From the NCBI GenBank assembly GCA_017408185.1, contig JAFQVE010000518.1, forward strand, positions 1 to 6,094: 6,094 nucleotides of DNA. The letters are read 5' to 3'. The position numbers were made by a program, and so were the translations under genes. This DNA comes from Oscillospiraceae bacterium (GTDB lineage: Bacteria; Bacillota_A; Clostridia; Oscillospirales; JAAYXM01). This document shows, piece by piece, positions 1 to 5,221 of this stretch (positions within the stretch are counted from its first letter, which is position 1; the number at the start of each line of letters is the position of its first letter). The notes below the pieces were generated by a model that did not search any database, was not told the DNA's origin, and saw nothing but the letters and a program-made list of their open reading frames with translations.

Positions 1-741
1 CATTATTTCGGTGACGGATTTGCAAAGCAGTTTGAGATAGAGTTTGCAGACAAAAACAATAAAAAGACAAATCCCCACGGCACATCATGGGGTGTTTCCA
101 CGCGTCTTATCGGTGGTATTATCATGACGCACGGCGACAACAACGGTCTTGTGCTTCCACCGAAGGTTGCTCCCATTCAGGCAGTTATCATTCCTATTGC
201 AGCGCACAAGGGCGGCGTGCTTGAAGCGGCAGATAAGCTTCTTACAACGCTCTCGGATGCGGGAATACGCACAAAGTGCGATACAAGTGACAACTCTGCC
301 GGTTGGAAATTTGCAGAATATGAGATGAAGGGTGTGCCGGTAAGAATAGAGCTTGGTCCGCGCGACCTTGAAGCAGGCCAGTGCGTGCTTGTTTCCCGCG
401 TAACCCGCGAGAAGAAGGTTGTAAGCCTTGACAATATTGTAGAAGAAATAAACCGCGCGCTTGAAGAGGTACACAGCGCATTGTACGAAAAGGCACTCCG
501 CAACCGTGAGGAGCATACCTATACCGCAGAAACCTTTGAGGAAATGAAGGAAATTGCCGCCACAAAGACAGGCTTTGTAAAGACAATGTGGTGCGGAGAT
601 TTAGAATGTGAAATGCGCGTCAAGGAAGAAGCGGGAATGACAAGCCGTTGCATCCCCTTTGAGCAGGAGCATATCTCCGATGTCTGCCCCATTTGCGGCA
701 AACCCGCAAAGCATATGATTTACTGGGGAGTAGCATACTAA
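1..741 (+). CDS. proS: Proline--tRNA ligase, type 3 (C-terminal part, 5' end outside window)
   Basis: This cytoplasmic enzyme charges tRNA-Pro with proline, using ATP. The frame is open from base 1 to TAA at 739-741 and gives 246 residues; type 3 ProRS is about 480 residues, so roughly half is missing on the left. Class II motif 3 is visible at residues 27-39 (GTSWGVSTRLIGG), with Arg35 as the ATP-binding arginine. It is followed by MTHGDNNGLVLPPKVAPIQ, which leads into the anticodon-binding domain (about residues 60-165). The C-terminal extension has a zinc-knuckle pattern, Cys198/Cys203 and Cys229/Cys232 (CPIC), with Cys217 between, and ends in tyrosine. This layout is the archaeal/eukaryal-like form and not the E. 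coli-like form with an editing insertion. The ATG at 124 is internal and falls just after motif 3, so it is not the real start. None of the 11 visible arginines is encoded by CGA. The call is close to certain. Confidence 0.97.
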   Translation, partial: HYFGDGFAKQFEIEFADKNNKKTNPHGTSWGVSTRLIGGIIMTHGDNNGLVLPPKVAPIQAVIIPIAAHKGGVLEAADKLLTTLSDAGIRTKCDTSDNSAGWKFAEYEMKGVPVRIELGPRDLEAGQCVLVSRVTREKKVVSLDNIVEEINRALEEVHSALYEKALRNREEHTYTAETFEEMKEIAATKTGFVKTMWCGDLECEMRVKEEAGMTSRCIPFEQEHISDVCPICGKPAKHMIYWGVAY

Positions 742-756
742 TTTCATTTTAAGGAT

Positions 757-1017
757 AGCCTCCCTTGCCTAAAGGTTATTCCCCTGCGGGGGAAATGTCA
801 CCATAGGTGACAAAAGGGGGGAGCTACGGGGACCGCCGGATGGCGGTGGAGGGATTTCTGACGCTTGCGGCAGGCCGCAACATTCTTGCCCTGCCGGGCG
901 GGCCTTCTTTGGTTTTCCCCAAAGAAGCAAAGCGAATTCAAGGGGGATTTCGATTTCCCCCTTGAAAATCCCCTTAAAACGAGCAGGGTTGCGACCCTGC
1001 ACCCAAGGGGGTACCCT
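757..1017. repeat. Composite palindrome-rich intergenic element (at least eight hairpins)
   Basis: This fills most of the 324-base gap between proS and argS. Inverted repeats found by eye, in order: TTCCCC/GGGGAA at 779-794; TGTCACC-ATA-GGTGACA at 796-812; ACCGCC-GGAT-GGCGGT at 832-847; TTGCGG-CAGG-CCGCAA at 865-880; GCCC-TGCC-GGGC at 888-899; CTTCTTTGG/CCAAAGAAG at 904-927; TTCAAGGGGGA/TCCCCCTTGAA at 937-966; GCAGGGT-TGCG-ACCCTGC at 983-1000. The last is enclosed by CCCCTT (970-975) pairing with AAGGGG (1005-1010). The opening AGCCTCCCTTG and the later GGAGGGATTT resemble, from memory, a dispersed repeat family of Clostridia genomes; no search was possible. No hairpin has a proper U-tract, so it does not look like a simple terminator. 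No T-box motif is seen although the next gene is a tRNA synthetase. Open frames crossing it on both strands are low-complexity translations of the repeat and have no plausible start signals. Confidence 0.75.
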
Positions 1018-1065
1018 CATTACAATAGATTTACAGTTTACTTTGTTGATAATTGAGGTGTTTTT

Positions 1066-2832
1066 ATGTCTACATTAAAAAACAGGCTGACGGCGATTGT
1101 TGAAGAAGCCTTTGCCGCGGCGGGATATAATAAGGAGCTTGGTGCGGTCACGTTTTCTGACCGTCCCGACCTTTGCCAGTTTCAGTGCAACGGTGCGTTG
1201 ACCGGTGCAAAGATTCACAGAAAAAGCCCGATGATGATTGCAAACGATGTGATCTCTCATCTTTCGGAAAACGAGATATTCAAAAGCGTAACGGTTGCTC
1301 CGCCGGGCTTTATCAATATGATTCTTTCCGATGAATTTATTGCAGAGGAAGCAACAAAAATGGCAGAAAGCGACCGTCTTGCACTTCCGGTTACGGAGAA
1401 AAAGACAATCGTGGTGGACTATGGCGGACCAAACGTTGCAAAGCCGCTTCATGTAGGTCATCTCCGTGCTGCGATTATCGGAGAGACGCTCAAACGCCTT
1501 GCCCGTTTTCTCGGCAACGACGTAATCGGTGACGTTCACCTTGGTGATTGGGGACTTCAGATGGGGCTTATCATCTCTGAGCTTCGCCGTGAAAGACCGG
1601 AACTCTGCTATTTCGATGAAAATTATGCGGGTGAATATCCGGCAGAATCGCCTGTAACGATTGACGATCTTTCACGTCTTTATCCGCAGGCATCTGCGCG
1701 CTCAAAAGAGGATGAAGGGTTCCGCATGGCAGCCATGCAGGCAACGAAGGAGCTTCAGAACGGACGCGCCGGATACGTTGCGCTGTGGAGAAAATTCCTT
1801 GAGGTCTCCGTGGCAGACCTTAAGCGCAGCTATGCACGCCTTGGCGTTGACTTTGACAAGTGGCTCGGCGAGAGCGATGCAGATCCGTATGTTGCACCGC
1901 TTCTCAAAATACTCGATGATAAAAAGCTCACATATTTAAGTGACGGCGCGCTTATCGCGGATGTTGCCGAAGAGACCGATGACGAGCCGATGCCGCCGGT
2001 TATCATCAGCAAGAGTGACGGGAGCCAGCTCTATGCAACAACCGACCTTGCAACGATTATCCAGCGCGCAGAGGATTTTAAACCCAACGAGATATGGTAT
2101 GTTGTAGACAGCCGTCAGTCGATGCACTTCAAGCAGGTTTTCCGCCTTGCAAAGAAGGCAGGTCTTGTAGATGACGATACGGTGCTTTACCACGTCGGAT
2201 TCGGTACGATGAACGGAAGCGACGGCAAGCCTTATAAAACGCGTGAGGGCGGAGTTATGAGCCTTTCTGTGCTTATTGATTCTGCAAAGGCGGCGGCAAA
2301 AGAGAGAATAGAAGCTTCTGAGGTTGCAAAGGATTTGACTGATGCCGAGCGTGACGATGTTGCCGAGAAGATAGGCATTGCGGCGATAAAGTTCGGTGAT
2401 CTTATAAATCACCGCGCCCGTGACTATATCTTCGACCTTGACCGTTTCCTTGCAACAGAAGGAAAAACCGGACCGTATCTTCAGTATACGGTTGTGCGTA
2501 TAACAAGCCTTCTCAACAAGGCGATGGCGGCAAACGCCGCTCCCGGAAAGCTTCTTCCCCCGCAGAGCGATACTGAGCGCGAGCTTCTTATAAAGCTTTT
2601 CTCCGTCGGAGATGTGCTTTTGCGCGCGTTTGAGGATAAAACTCCCAACGCAATCTGTGAGGTTATGTTCGACATAGCAGGACTTTTCAATCGCTTCTAT
2701 TTTGAAAATAAAATTCTCGCACAGGAGAACGAAGAAATCCGCGCATCATGGCTCGGTATTATTGAGCTTGTAAGAAGAATGCTTCTTATGCTTCTGGATA
2801 TCTTCTCAACAGACGTACCGGAAAAGATGTAA
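1066..2832 (+). CDS. argS: Arginine--tRNA ligase
   Basis: This class I synthetase attaches arginine to tRNA-Arg in the cytoplasm. The protein is complete at 588 residues, within the usual 550-600. An ArgRS-specific N-terminal domain covers about residues 1-90, with the RPxxxQFQCNGAL segment at 33-45. The catalytic core carries the HIGH signature as HVGH at 129-132, after GGPNVAKPL, then GDVHLGDWG at 155-163. The KMSKS-equivalent loop is YKTREGG at 390-396, the degenerate KTR form usual in many ArgRS. The C-terminal DALR anticodon domain begins near GPYLQY (469-474), and the chain ends in VPEKM, like the typical PE(R/K)M end. The start is set by GAGGTG at 1055-1060, 5 bases ahead of ATG. No convincing sigma-A promoter is seen between the palindromic element and the start; TACAAT at 1021-1026 could be a -10 box but lacks a good -35. 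All arginine codons are CGC, CGT or AGA as far as I can see. Confidence 0.98.
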   Translation: MSTLKNRLTAIVEEAFAAAGYNKELGAVTFSDRPDLCQFQCNGALTGAKIHRKSPMMIANDVISHLSENEIFKSVTVAPPGFINMILSDEFIAEEATKMAESDRLALPVTEKKTIVVDYGGPNVAKPLHVGHLRAAIIGETLKRLARFLGNDVIGDVHLGDWGLQMGLIISELRRERPELCYFDENYAGEYPAESPVTIDDLSRLYPQASARSKEDEGFRMAAMQATKELQNGRAGYVALWRKFLEVSVADLKRSYARLGVDFDKWLGESDADPYVAPLLKILDDKKLTYLSDGALIADVAEETDDEPMPPVIISKSDGSQLYATTDLATIIQRAEDFKPNEIWYVVDSRQSMHFKQVFRLAKKAGLVDDDTVLYHVGFGTMNGSDGKPYKTREGGVMSLSVLIDSAKAAAKERIEASEVAKDLTDAERDDVAEKIGIAAIKFGDLINHRARDYIFDLDRFLATEGKTGPYLQYTVVRITSLLNKAMAANAAPGKLLPPQSDTERELLIKLFSVGDVLLRAFEDKTPNAICEVMFDIAGLFNRFYFENKILAQENEEIRASWLGIIELVRRMLLMLLDIFSTDVPEKM

Positions 2833-2851
2833 GTTTCAGTGAGGCTTATTT

Positions 2852-4210
2852 ATGACTAACACAAACTCAATTTCACAGCCGATATTTTCAAATCGTGCTC
2901 TCGTTTCACTTGCGGTTCCGATAGTGCTTGATGCCCTTCTTGCAATTGTTGCGGGAATTGCAGACTCATCAATGGTTTCTACGGCGGGCGAGGCGGCTGT
3001 CAGCGCAATTTCACTTGTTGACTCGTTGAACATCATGTTTATTCTTATGTTCAATGCTATGACGACCGGCGGTGTTGTCGTAACGTCGCAGTATATCGGA
3101 AGCCGTAACATAGAGCGGGCAAAATGCAGTGCAAATCAGCTTCTGTATGCATCCGCTGCAATTGCAACGGTGCTTATGGTTCTTCTTTTGTGTTTTATTC
3201 CGCAGATTATAGGTCTCGTTTACGGAACGCTTGAAGCAGAGGTATTAAAAAACGCAAAAACATACTTTTTCTGGACTCTTTTAGGATATCCGTTTTTCGC
3301 AATAGGAAGCTCGTCTACGGCACTTTTGCGTGCTCAGGCAAAAAGCGGAGCGGCGCTTATGCTTACCGGTGCCGTTAATCTCCTGAATGTTATCGGAAAC
3401 GCCGTACTTATTTTTGGTTTTGACCTCGGTGTTGCGGGTGCCGCCATTTCCACGACATTTTCACGTATAGTATGGGCAGCGGTTGGTCTTATAATGCTTC
3501 ACAACAAGGATTTACAGGTGCATTTTGAAAATCTTCTGAAGTTTAAGCTTGATTTTGATATTTTGCGACGAGTATTTAATATCGGAGGGGCAAACGGTCT
3601 TGAAAACGGTCTTTTCCAGATGGGAAAGCTCCTTGTTGCGAGCCTTGTTTCCTCCTTCGGAACAATTGCAATTGCGGCAAACTCCGTCGCAAACACGCTC
3701 TGCAACATCGGCTGGACAACCATCGGCGCCTTTGGTACGGTGCTTCTCACCGTTGTCGGGCAGTGTATGGGTGCGCGCGAGCCTGAGCAGGCAAAAATGT
3801 ATACGAAAAAGCTTGTAAGCTTTTGCATAATTCTTACATTTGTACTTTTCGGAAGCGTTTTTCTTTTCAGAAATCAGCTTGTCGGCATATTCGATTTTGG
3901 CGAGGAAGCGCTTCGTGAGTCGGCAAGAATAACCGGTGCCGGTGCGCTTCTTACCATCTGCTCGGTGTACGCGTGGTCGTTTGTTCCGGTTGCTGCATAC
4001 CGCGCCGCGGGCGATACGAAGTACGCCGTAATCCTTGCGGTATCGAGTATGTTCACGTTCCGCGTCGGGTTGTCATATCTTCTCGGGCATTTCCTCCATA
4101 TGGGACTTCTCGGCGTGTGGATAGGAATGTGGGCAGACTGGACCTGCCGCACTATATTCAACCTTTTCCGATTCCGCAGCGGCAAATGGTTGACCAAAAA
4201 GGTTATTTAA
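2852..4210 (+). CDS. MATE-family multidrug/metabolite exporter
   Basis: This is an integral membrane antiporter of the MATE (multi antimicrobial extrusion) family, expected to export cationic or other small organic compounds using a Na+ or H+ gradient. It is 452 residues, the normal size, with about 12 hydrophobic segments in two similar halves. Family hallmarks are VTSQYIGSRNIERA at 77-90 and its second-half counterpart VVGQCMGARE at 301-310, GNAVLIFGFDLGVAGAAIST at 182-201, RAAGDTKYAV at 384-393, and GVWIGMWADW near the end. GTGAGG at 2839-2844 lies 7 bases before ATG. Only 19 bases separate it from the argS stop and no terminator lies between them, so the two are probably one transcript, ending at the hairpin at 4231-4275. 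The substrate cannot be told from sequence. Three arginines use CGA (two adjacent at residues 239-240), a minor departure from argS. Confidence 0.95.
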   Translation: MTNTNSISQPIFSNRALVSLAVPIVLDALLAIVAGIADSSMVSTAGEAAVSAISLVDSLNIMFILMFNAMTTGGVVVTSQYIGSRNIERAKCSANQLLYASAAIATVLMVLLLCFIPQIIGLVYGTLEAEVLKNAKTYFFWTLLGYPFFAIGSSSTALLRAQAKSGAALMLTGAVNLLNVIGNAVLIFGFDLGVAGAAISTTFSRIVWAAVGLIMLHNKDLQVHFENLLKFKLDFDILRRVFNIGGANGLENGLFQMGKLLVASLVSSFGTIAIAANSVANTLCNIGWTTIGAFGTVLLTVVGQCMGAREPEQAKMYTKKLVSFCIILTFVLFGSVFLFRNQLVGIFDFGEEALRESARITGAGALLTICSVYAWSFVPVAAYRAAGDTKYAVILAVSSMFTFRVGLSYLLGHFLHMGLLGVWIGMWADWTCRTIFNLFRFRSGKWLTKKVI

Positions 4211-4216
4211 ATTTTT

Positions 4217-4274
4217 GAAATTTTTACCGGTAAAACACTGCGATGTGTGAAAGATACACACATCGCAGTGTTTT
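4217..4274 (+). repeat. Left copy of direct repeat flanking the toxin-antitoxin module
   Basis: Bases 4217-4249 match 5078-5110 at 30 of 33 positions. This includes the 14-base perfect palindrome TTTTACCGGTAAAA (4222-4235) and the left stem arm CTGCGATGTGTG. The right stem arms also match (CACACATCGCAGT here, CACGCATCGCAGT there). The copies are 861 bases apart, start to start, and enclose the promoter, antitoxin and toxin. The hairpin loop between the arms is inverted between copies: AAAGATA here at 4250-4256, TATCTTT at 5111-5117. Confidence 0.85.
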
Positions 4275-4277
4275 ATT
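4231..4277 (+). terminator. Rho-independent terminator after the MATE gene
   Basis: A perfect 19-bp stem runs from 4231-4249 to 4257-4275, with a 7-base loop AAAGATA (4250-4256). The left arm starts with TAAAA and the right arm ends with TTTTA, so the RNA has a U-run on the + strand and, read from the other strand, also a U-run; it could act in both directions. It starts 21 bases after the MATE stop and should end the argS-MATE transcript. The stem is longer than most terminators need, and its left edge overlaps the palindrome TTTTACCGGTAAAA (4222-4235). Confidence 0.88.
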
Positions 4278-4303
4278 GTGGCAAGTTTGAGAAAACCACC
4301 AAC

Positions 4304-4325
4304 TTATTGATAAATTTGATAATAA
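4304..4325. promoter_or_regulatory. Possible operator or UP-like element before the toxin-antitoxin promoter
   Basis: An imperfect palindrome, TTATT-GAT-AAATTT-GAT-AATAA, is centred on AAATTT and lies 5 bases upstream of the -35 box at 4331; 16 of its 22 positions are symmetric. A second AAATTT follows at 4324-4329. Phd/YefM-type antitoxins normally bind palindromes at their own promoter, so this is a candidate site for autorepression. The stretch is very A/T-rich, so chance symmetry or an UP element is also possible. Confidence 0.3.
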
Positions 4326-4330
4326 ATTTC

Positions 4331-4359
4331 TTGACGTTTTTATTGTTATGACGTATAAT
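4331..4359 (+). promoter_or_regulatory. Sigma-A type promoter of the toxin-antitoxin operon
   Basis: The -35 box TTGACG (4331-4336; consensus TTGACA) and the -10 box TATAAT (4354-4359; perfect consensus) are separated by 17 bases, the optimal spacing. Transcription should start near 4366, leaving a leader of about 36 bases before the antitoxin start at 4402. It lies downstream of the MATE terminator, so the module has its own transcription unit. It is by far the clearest promoter in the window. Confidence 0.85.
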
Positions 4360-4387
4360 ATAAATGCAGAGGGGCACACTGATTTTG

Positions 4388-4394
4388 AAAGGAG
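4388..4394 (+). promoter_or_regulatory. Ribosome binding site that sets the antitoxin start
   Basis: AAAGGAG lies 7 bases before the ATG at 4402. The longer in-frame ATG at 4348 is inside the promoter spacer, upstream of the expected transcription start, and has no Shine-Dalgarno sequence, so 4402 is the start used. Confidence 0.88.
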
Positions 4395-4401
4395 CATTTA
4401 T

Positions 4402-4728
4402 ATGTATAATATGTCTGTTGCGGGGATGATGAATTCAATGATTCCGATTACCCGATTTAACAAAGGTGAAGCAACAAAAATTTTTGATGAAGTTGAGCTT
4501 TCCGGTACTAAAATAGTTGTTAAGAACAATAAGCCTGCGTGTGTTCTTGTTTCACCCTCGCAGTATGAAAAGCTTATGGAAATGATTTCCGATTATATGC
4601 TTGTTGTTGAAGCTGAAAAACGAGTGGCTGACAGCAAACCGGAGGATAATATTTCGCATGAAGAGATGTTAGCTGAACTCGGTATCTCGCGAGAGGAATT
4701 AAACAAAATAGATGTAGAAATCGAATAA
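4402..4728 (+). CDS. Type II toxin-antitoxin system antitoxin, Phd/YefM family
   Basis: This is the labile antitoxin that should bind and neutralise the RelE-type toxin encoded next and, with it, repress the shared promoter. With the start at 4402 it is 108 residues, slightly longer than the 80-90 usual for the family. The N-terminal half has the Phd/YefM DNA-binding and dimerisation pattern: IPITRFNKGEATKIFDEV, then KIVVKNNKPACVLVSPSQYEKLME, equivalent to the family's 'xVIITKxGKPVAVLxSxxxYExL'. The C-terminal half is acidic and probably helical, with EDNISHEEMLAELGISREEL, the part expected to wrap the toxin. All three of its arginines are encoded by CGA, a codon absent from proS and argS, which supports acquisition by transfer. 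The stop lies 17 bases before the toxin ATG. The family call is firm; the exact toxin-binding boundary is inferred. Confidence 0.92.
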   Translation: MYNMSVAGMMNSMIPITRFNKGEATKIFDEVELSGTKIVVKNNKPACVLVSPSQYEKLMEMISDYMLVVEAEKRVADSKPEDNISHEEMLAELGISREELNKIDVEIE

Positions 4729-4745
4729 TAAGGGAGCCTTTTGTC

Positions 4746-5078
4746 ATGGAATGGAAGATAGAATACATCAAAGAGGCTCAGCGTGATTTAAAAGAACTTG
4801 ATGCATATAGCCGCAAGCTGATTTTGAAGGCGATTGAAAAAACAGCGCTACATCCGCTTCCGCTTCCGCCTCCGGATGGTATAGGAAAGGCGCTCGGGAA
4901 TTATTCTGCCGCTAAATTGAGTGGTTATTACAAAATAAAGCTACGTAATCTCGGGTATCGTATTGTGTATGGATTGGTGAGAGAAAATAACGTTATGAAA
5001 ATTATTGTTATTTCAATTCGAAACGACGAGCTTGTATACCGAGAAGCCGAACGAAGAATAAAAAAATTGATGAAATAG
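4746..5078 (+). CDS. Type II toxin, RelE/ParE superfamily (probable mRNA endoribonuclease)
   Basis: The protein has 110 residues and is complete. It most likely cleaves mRNA in the ribosomal A site, blocking translation when the antitoxin is lost. Two N-terminal helices (about residues 8-35) are followed by a proline-rich loop HPLPLPPPDG (36-45) and the toxin core. The segment YYKIKLRNLGYRIVY (61-75) closely follows E. coli RelE YKIKLRSSGYRLVY, and IRNDELVYREAERRI (91-105) follows its KRERSEVYSEAVKRI. By that alignment Lys63, Lys65, Arg72, Arg92 and Tyr98 match RelE Lys52, Lys54, Arg61, Arg81 and Tyr87, so all catalytic positions are kept. This favours RNase activity over a ParE-like gyrase poison. 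AAGGGAG at 4730-4736 lies 9 bases before ATG. Three of its nine arginines use CGA. It shares one operon with the antitoxin, and the terminator repeat begins at its stop codon. Confidence 0.92.
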   Translation: MEWKIEYIKEAQRDLKELDAYSRKLILKAIEKTALHPLPLPPPDGIGKALGNYSAAKLSGYYKIKLRNLGYRIVYGLVRENNVMKIIVISIRNDELVYREAERRIKKLMK

Positions 5079-5134
5079 AATATTTTACCGGTAAAAAACT
5101 GCGATGTGTGTATCTTTCACGCATCGCAGTTTTT
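5078..5134 (+). repeat. Right copy of direct repeat flanking the toxin-antitoxin module
   Basis: This copy pairs with 4217-4274. It has the same TTTTACCGGTAAAA palindrome (5083-5096) and the same CTGCGATGTGTG stem arm, in the same orientation, but the 7-base loop is the reverse complement of the left copy. It begins at the last base of the toxin stop codon, so the repeat edge coincides with the end of the module. Confidence 0.85.
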
Positions 5135-5137
5135 GGT
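5094..5137 (+). terminator. Rho-independent terminator after the toxin gene
   Basis: A 17-bp stem runs from 5094-5110 to 5118-5134, with loop TATCTTT (5111-5117), and the right arm ends in TTTTT. One position, T5107 opposite G5121, is a G-U wobble in RNA. It should close the toxin-antitoxin transcript 15 bases after the stop and separate it from spoIVB. A-rich and T-rich edges again allow function on both strands. Confidence 0.87.
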
Positions 5138-5221
5138 TTGGAAGTTAAAGCTCAAATTTCCGTTTACGGCAAAATATCCGAAAAAAATCTGCATATATTA
5201 AGCTTCGGAAAGGAGGTAAAT

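Noticed and set aside
757..1017. CRISPR array
   Set aside because: The hairpins differ from each other in sequence and spacing; there is no repeated unit with unique spacers and no cas gene.
769..1056. Open frames on both strands inside the proS-argS gap (83 and 63 codons)
   Set aside because: They run through the hairpin-rich element, translate to low-complexity Pro/Gly/Arg-rich sequence, lack ribosome binding sites and resemble no protein family I know.
1021..1058. argS promoter using TACAAT (1021-1026) or GATAAT (1048-1053) as -10 box
   Set aside because: Neither has an acceptable -35 box at 16-18 bases; TTTACA at 1030-1035 is misplaced for both.
742..1065. T-box riboswitch ahead of argS
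   Set aside because: tRNA synthetase genes of Firmicutes often have one, but no antiterminator-type AGGGTGGNACCGCG sequence and no terminator with a U-run are present; the hairpins are tandem and not in a T-box arrangement.
4348..4401. N-terminal extension of the antitoxin from ATG 4348
   Set aside because: It overlaps the promoter and lacks a ribosome binding site, while 4402 has AAAGGAG at good spacing.
4746..5078. ParE-type gyrase poison
   Set aside because: The superfamily is shared, but the match to RelE YKIKLR-GYR and R-x5-Y catalytic positions is complete, which ParE proteins lack.
4217..5134. Insertion sequence or MITE with terminal inverted repeats
   Set aside because: The flanking elements are direct, not inverted, over their asymmetric part; there is no transposase and no clear target-site duplication beyond the repeats.
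5163..5200. Sigma-A or sigma-F/G promoter for spoIVB around TATATT (5194-5199)
   Set aside because: A forespore promoter is expected from Bacillus, and the region is A/T-rich, but no -35/-10 pair fits any of these consensus sequences with correct spacing.
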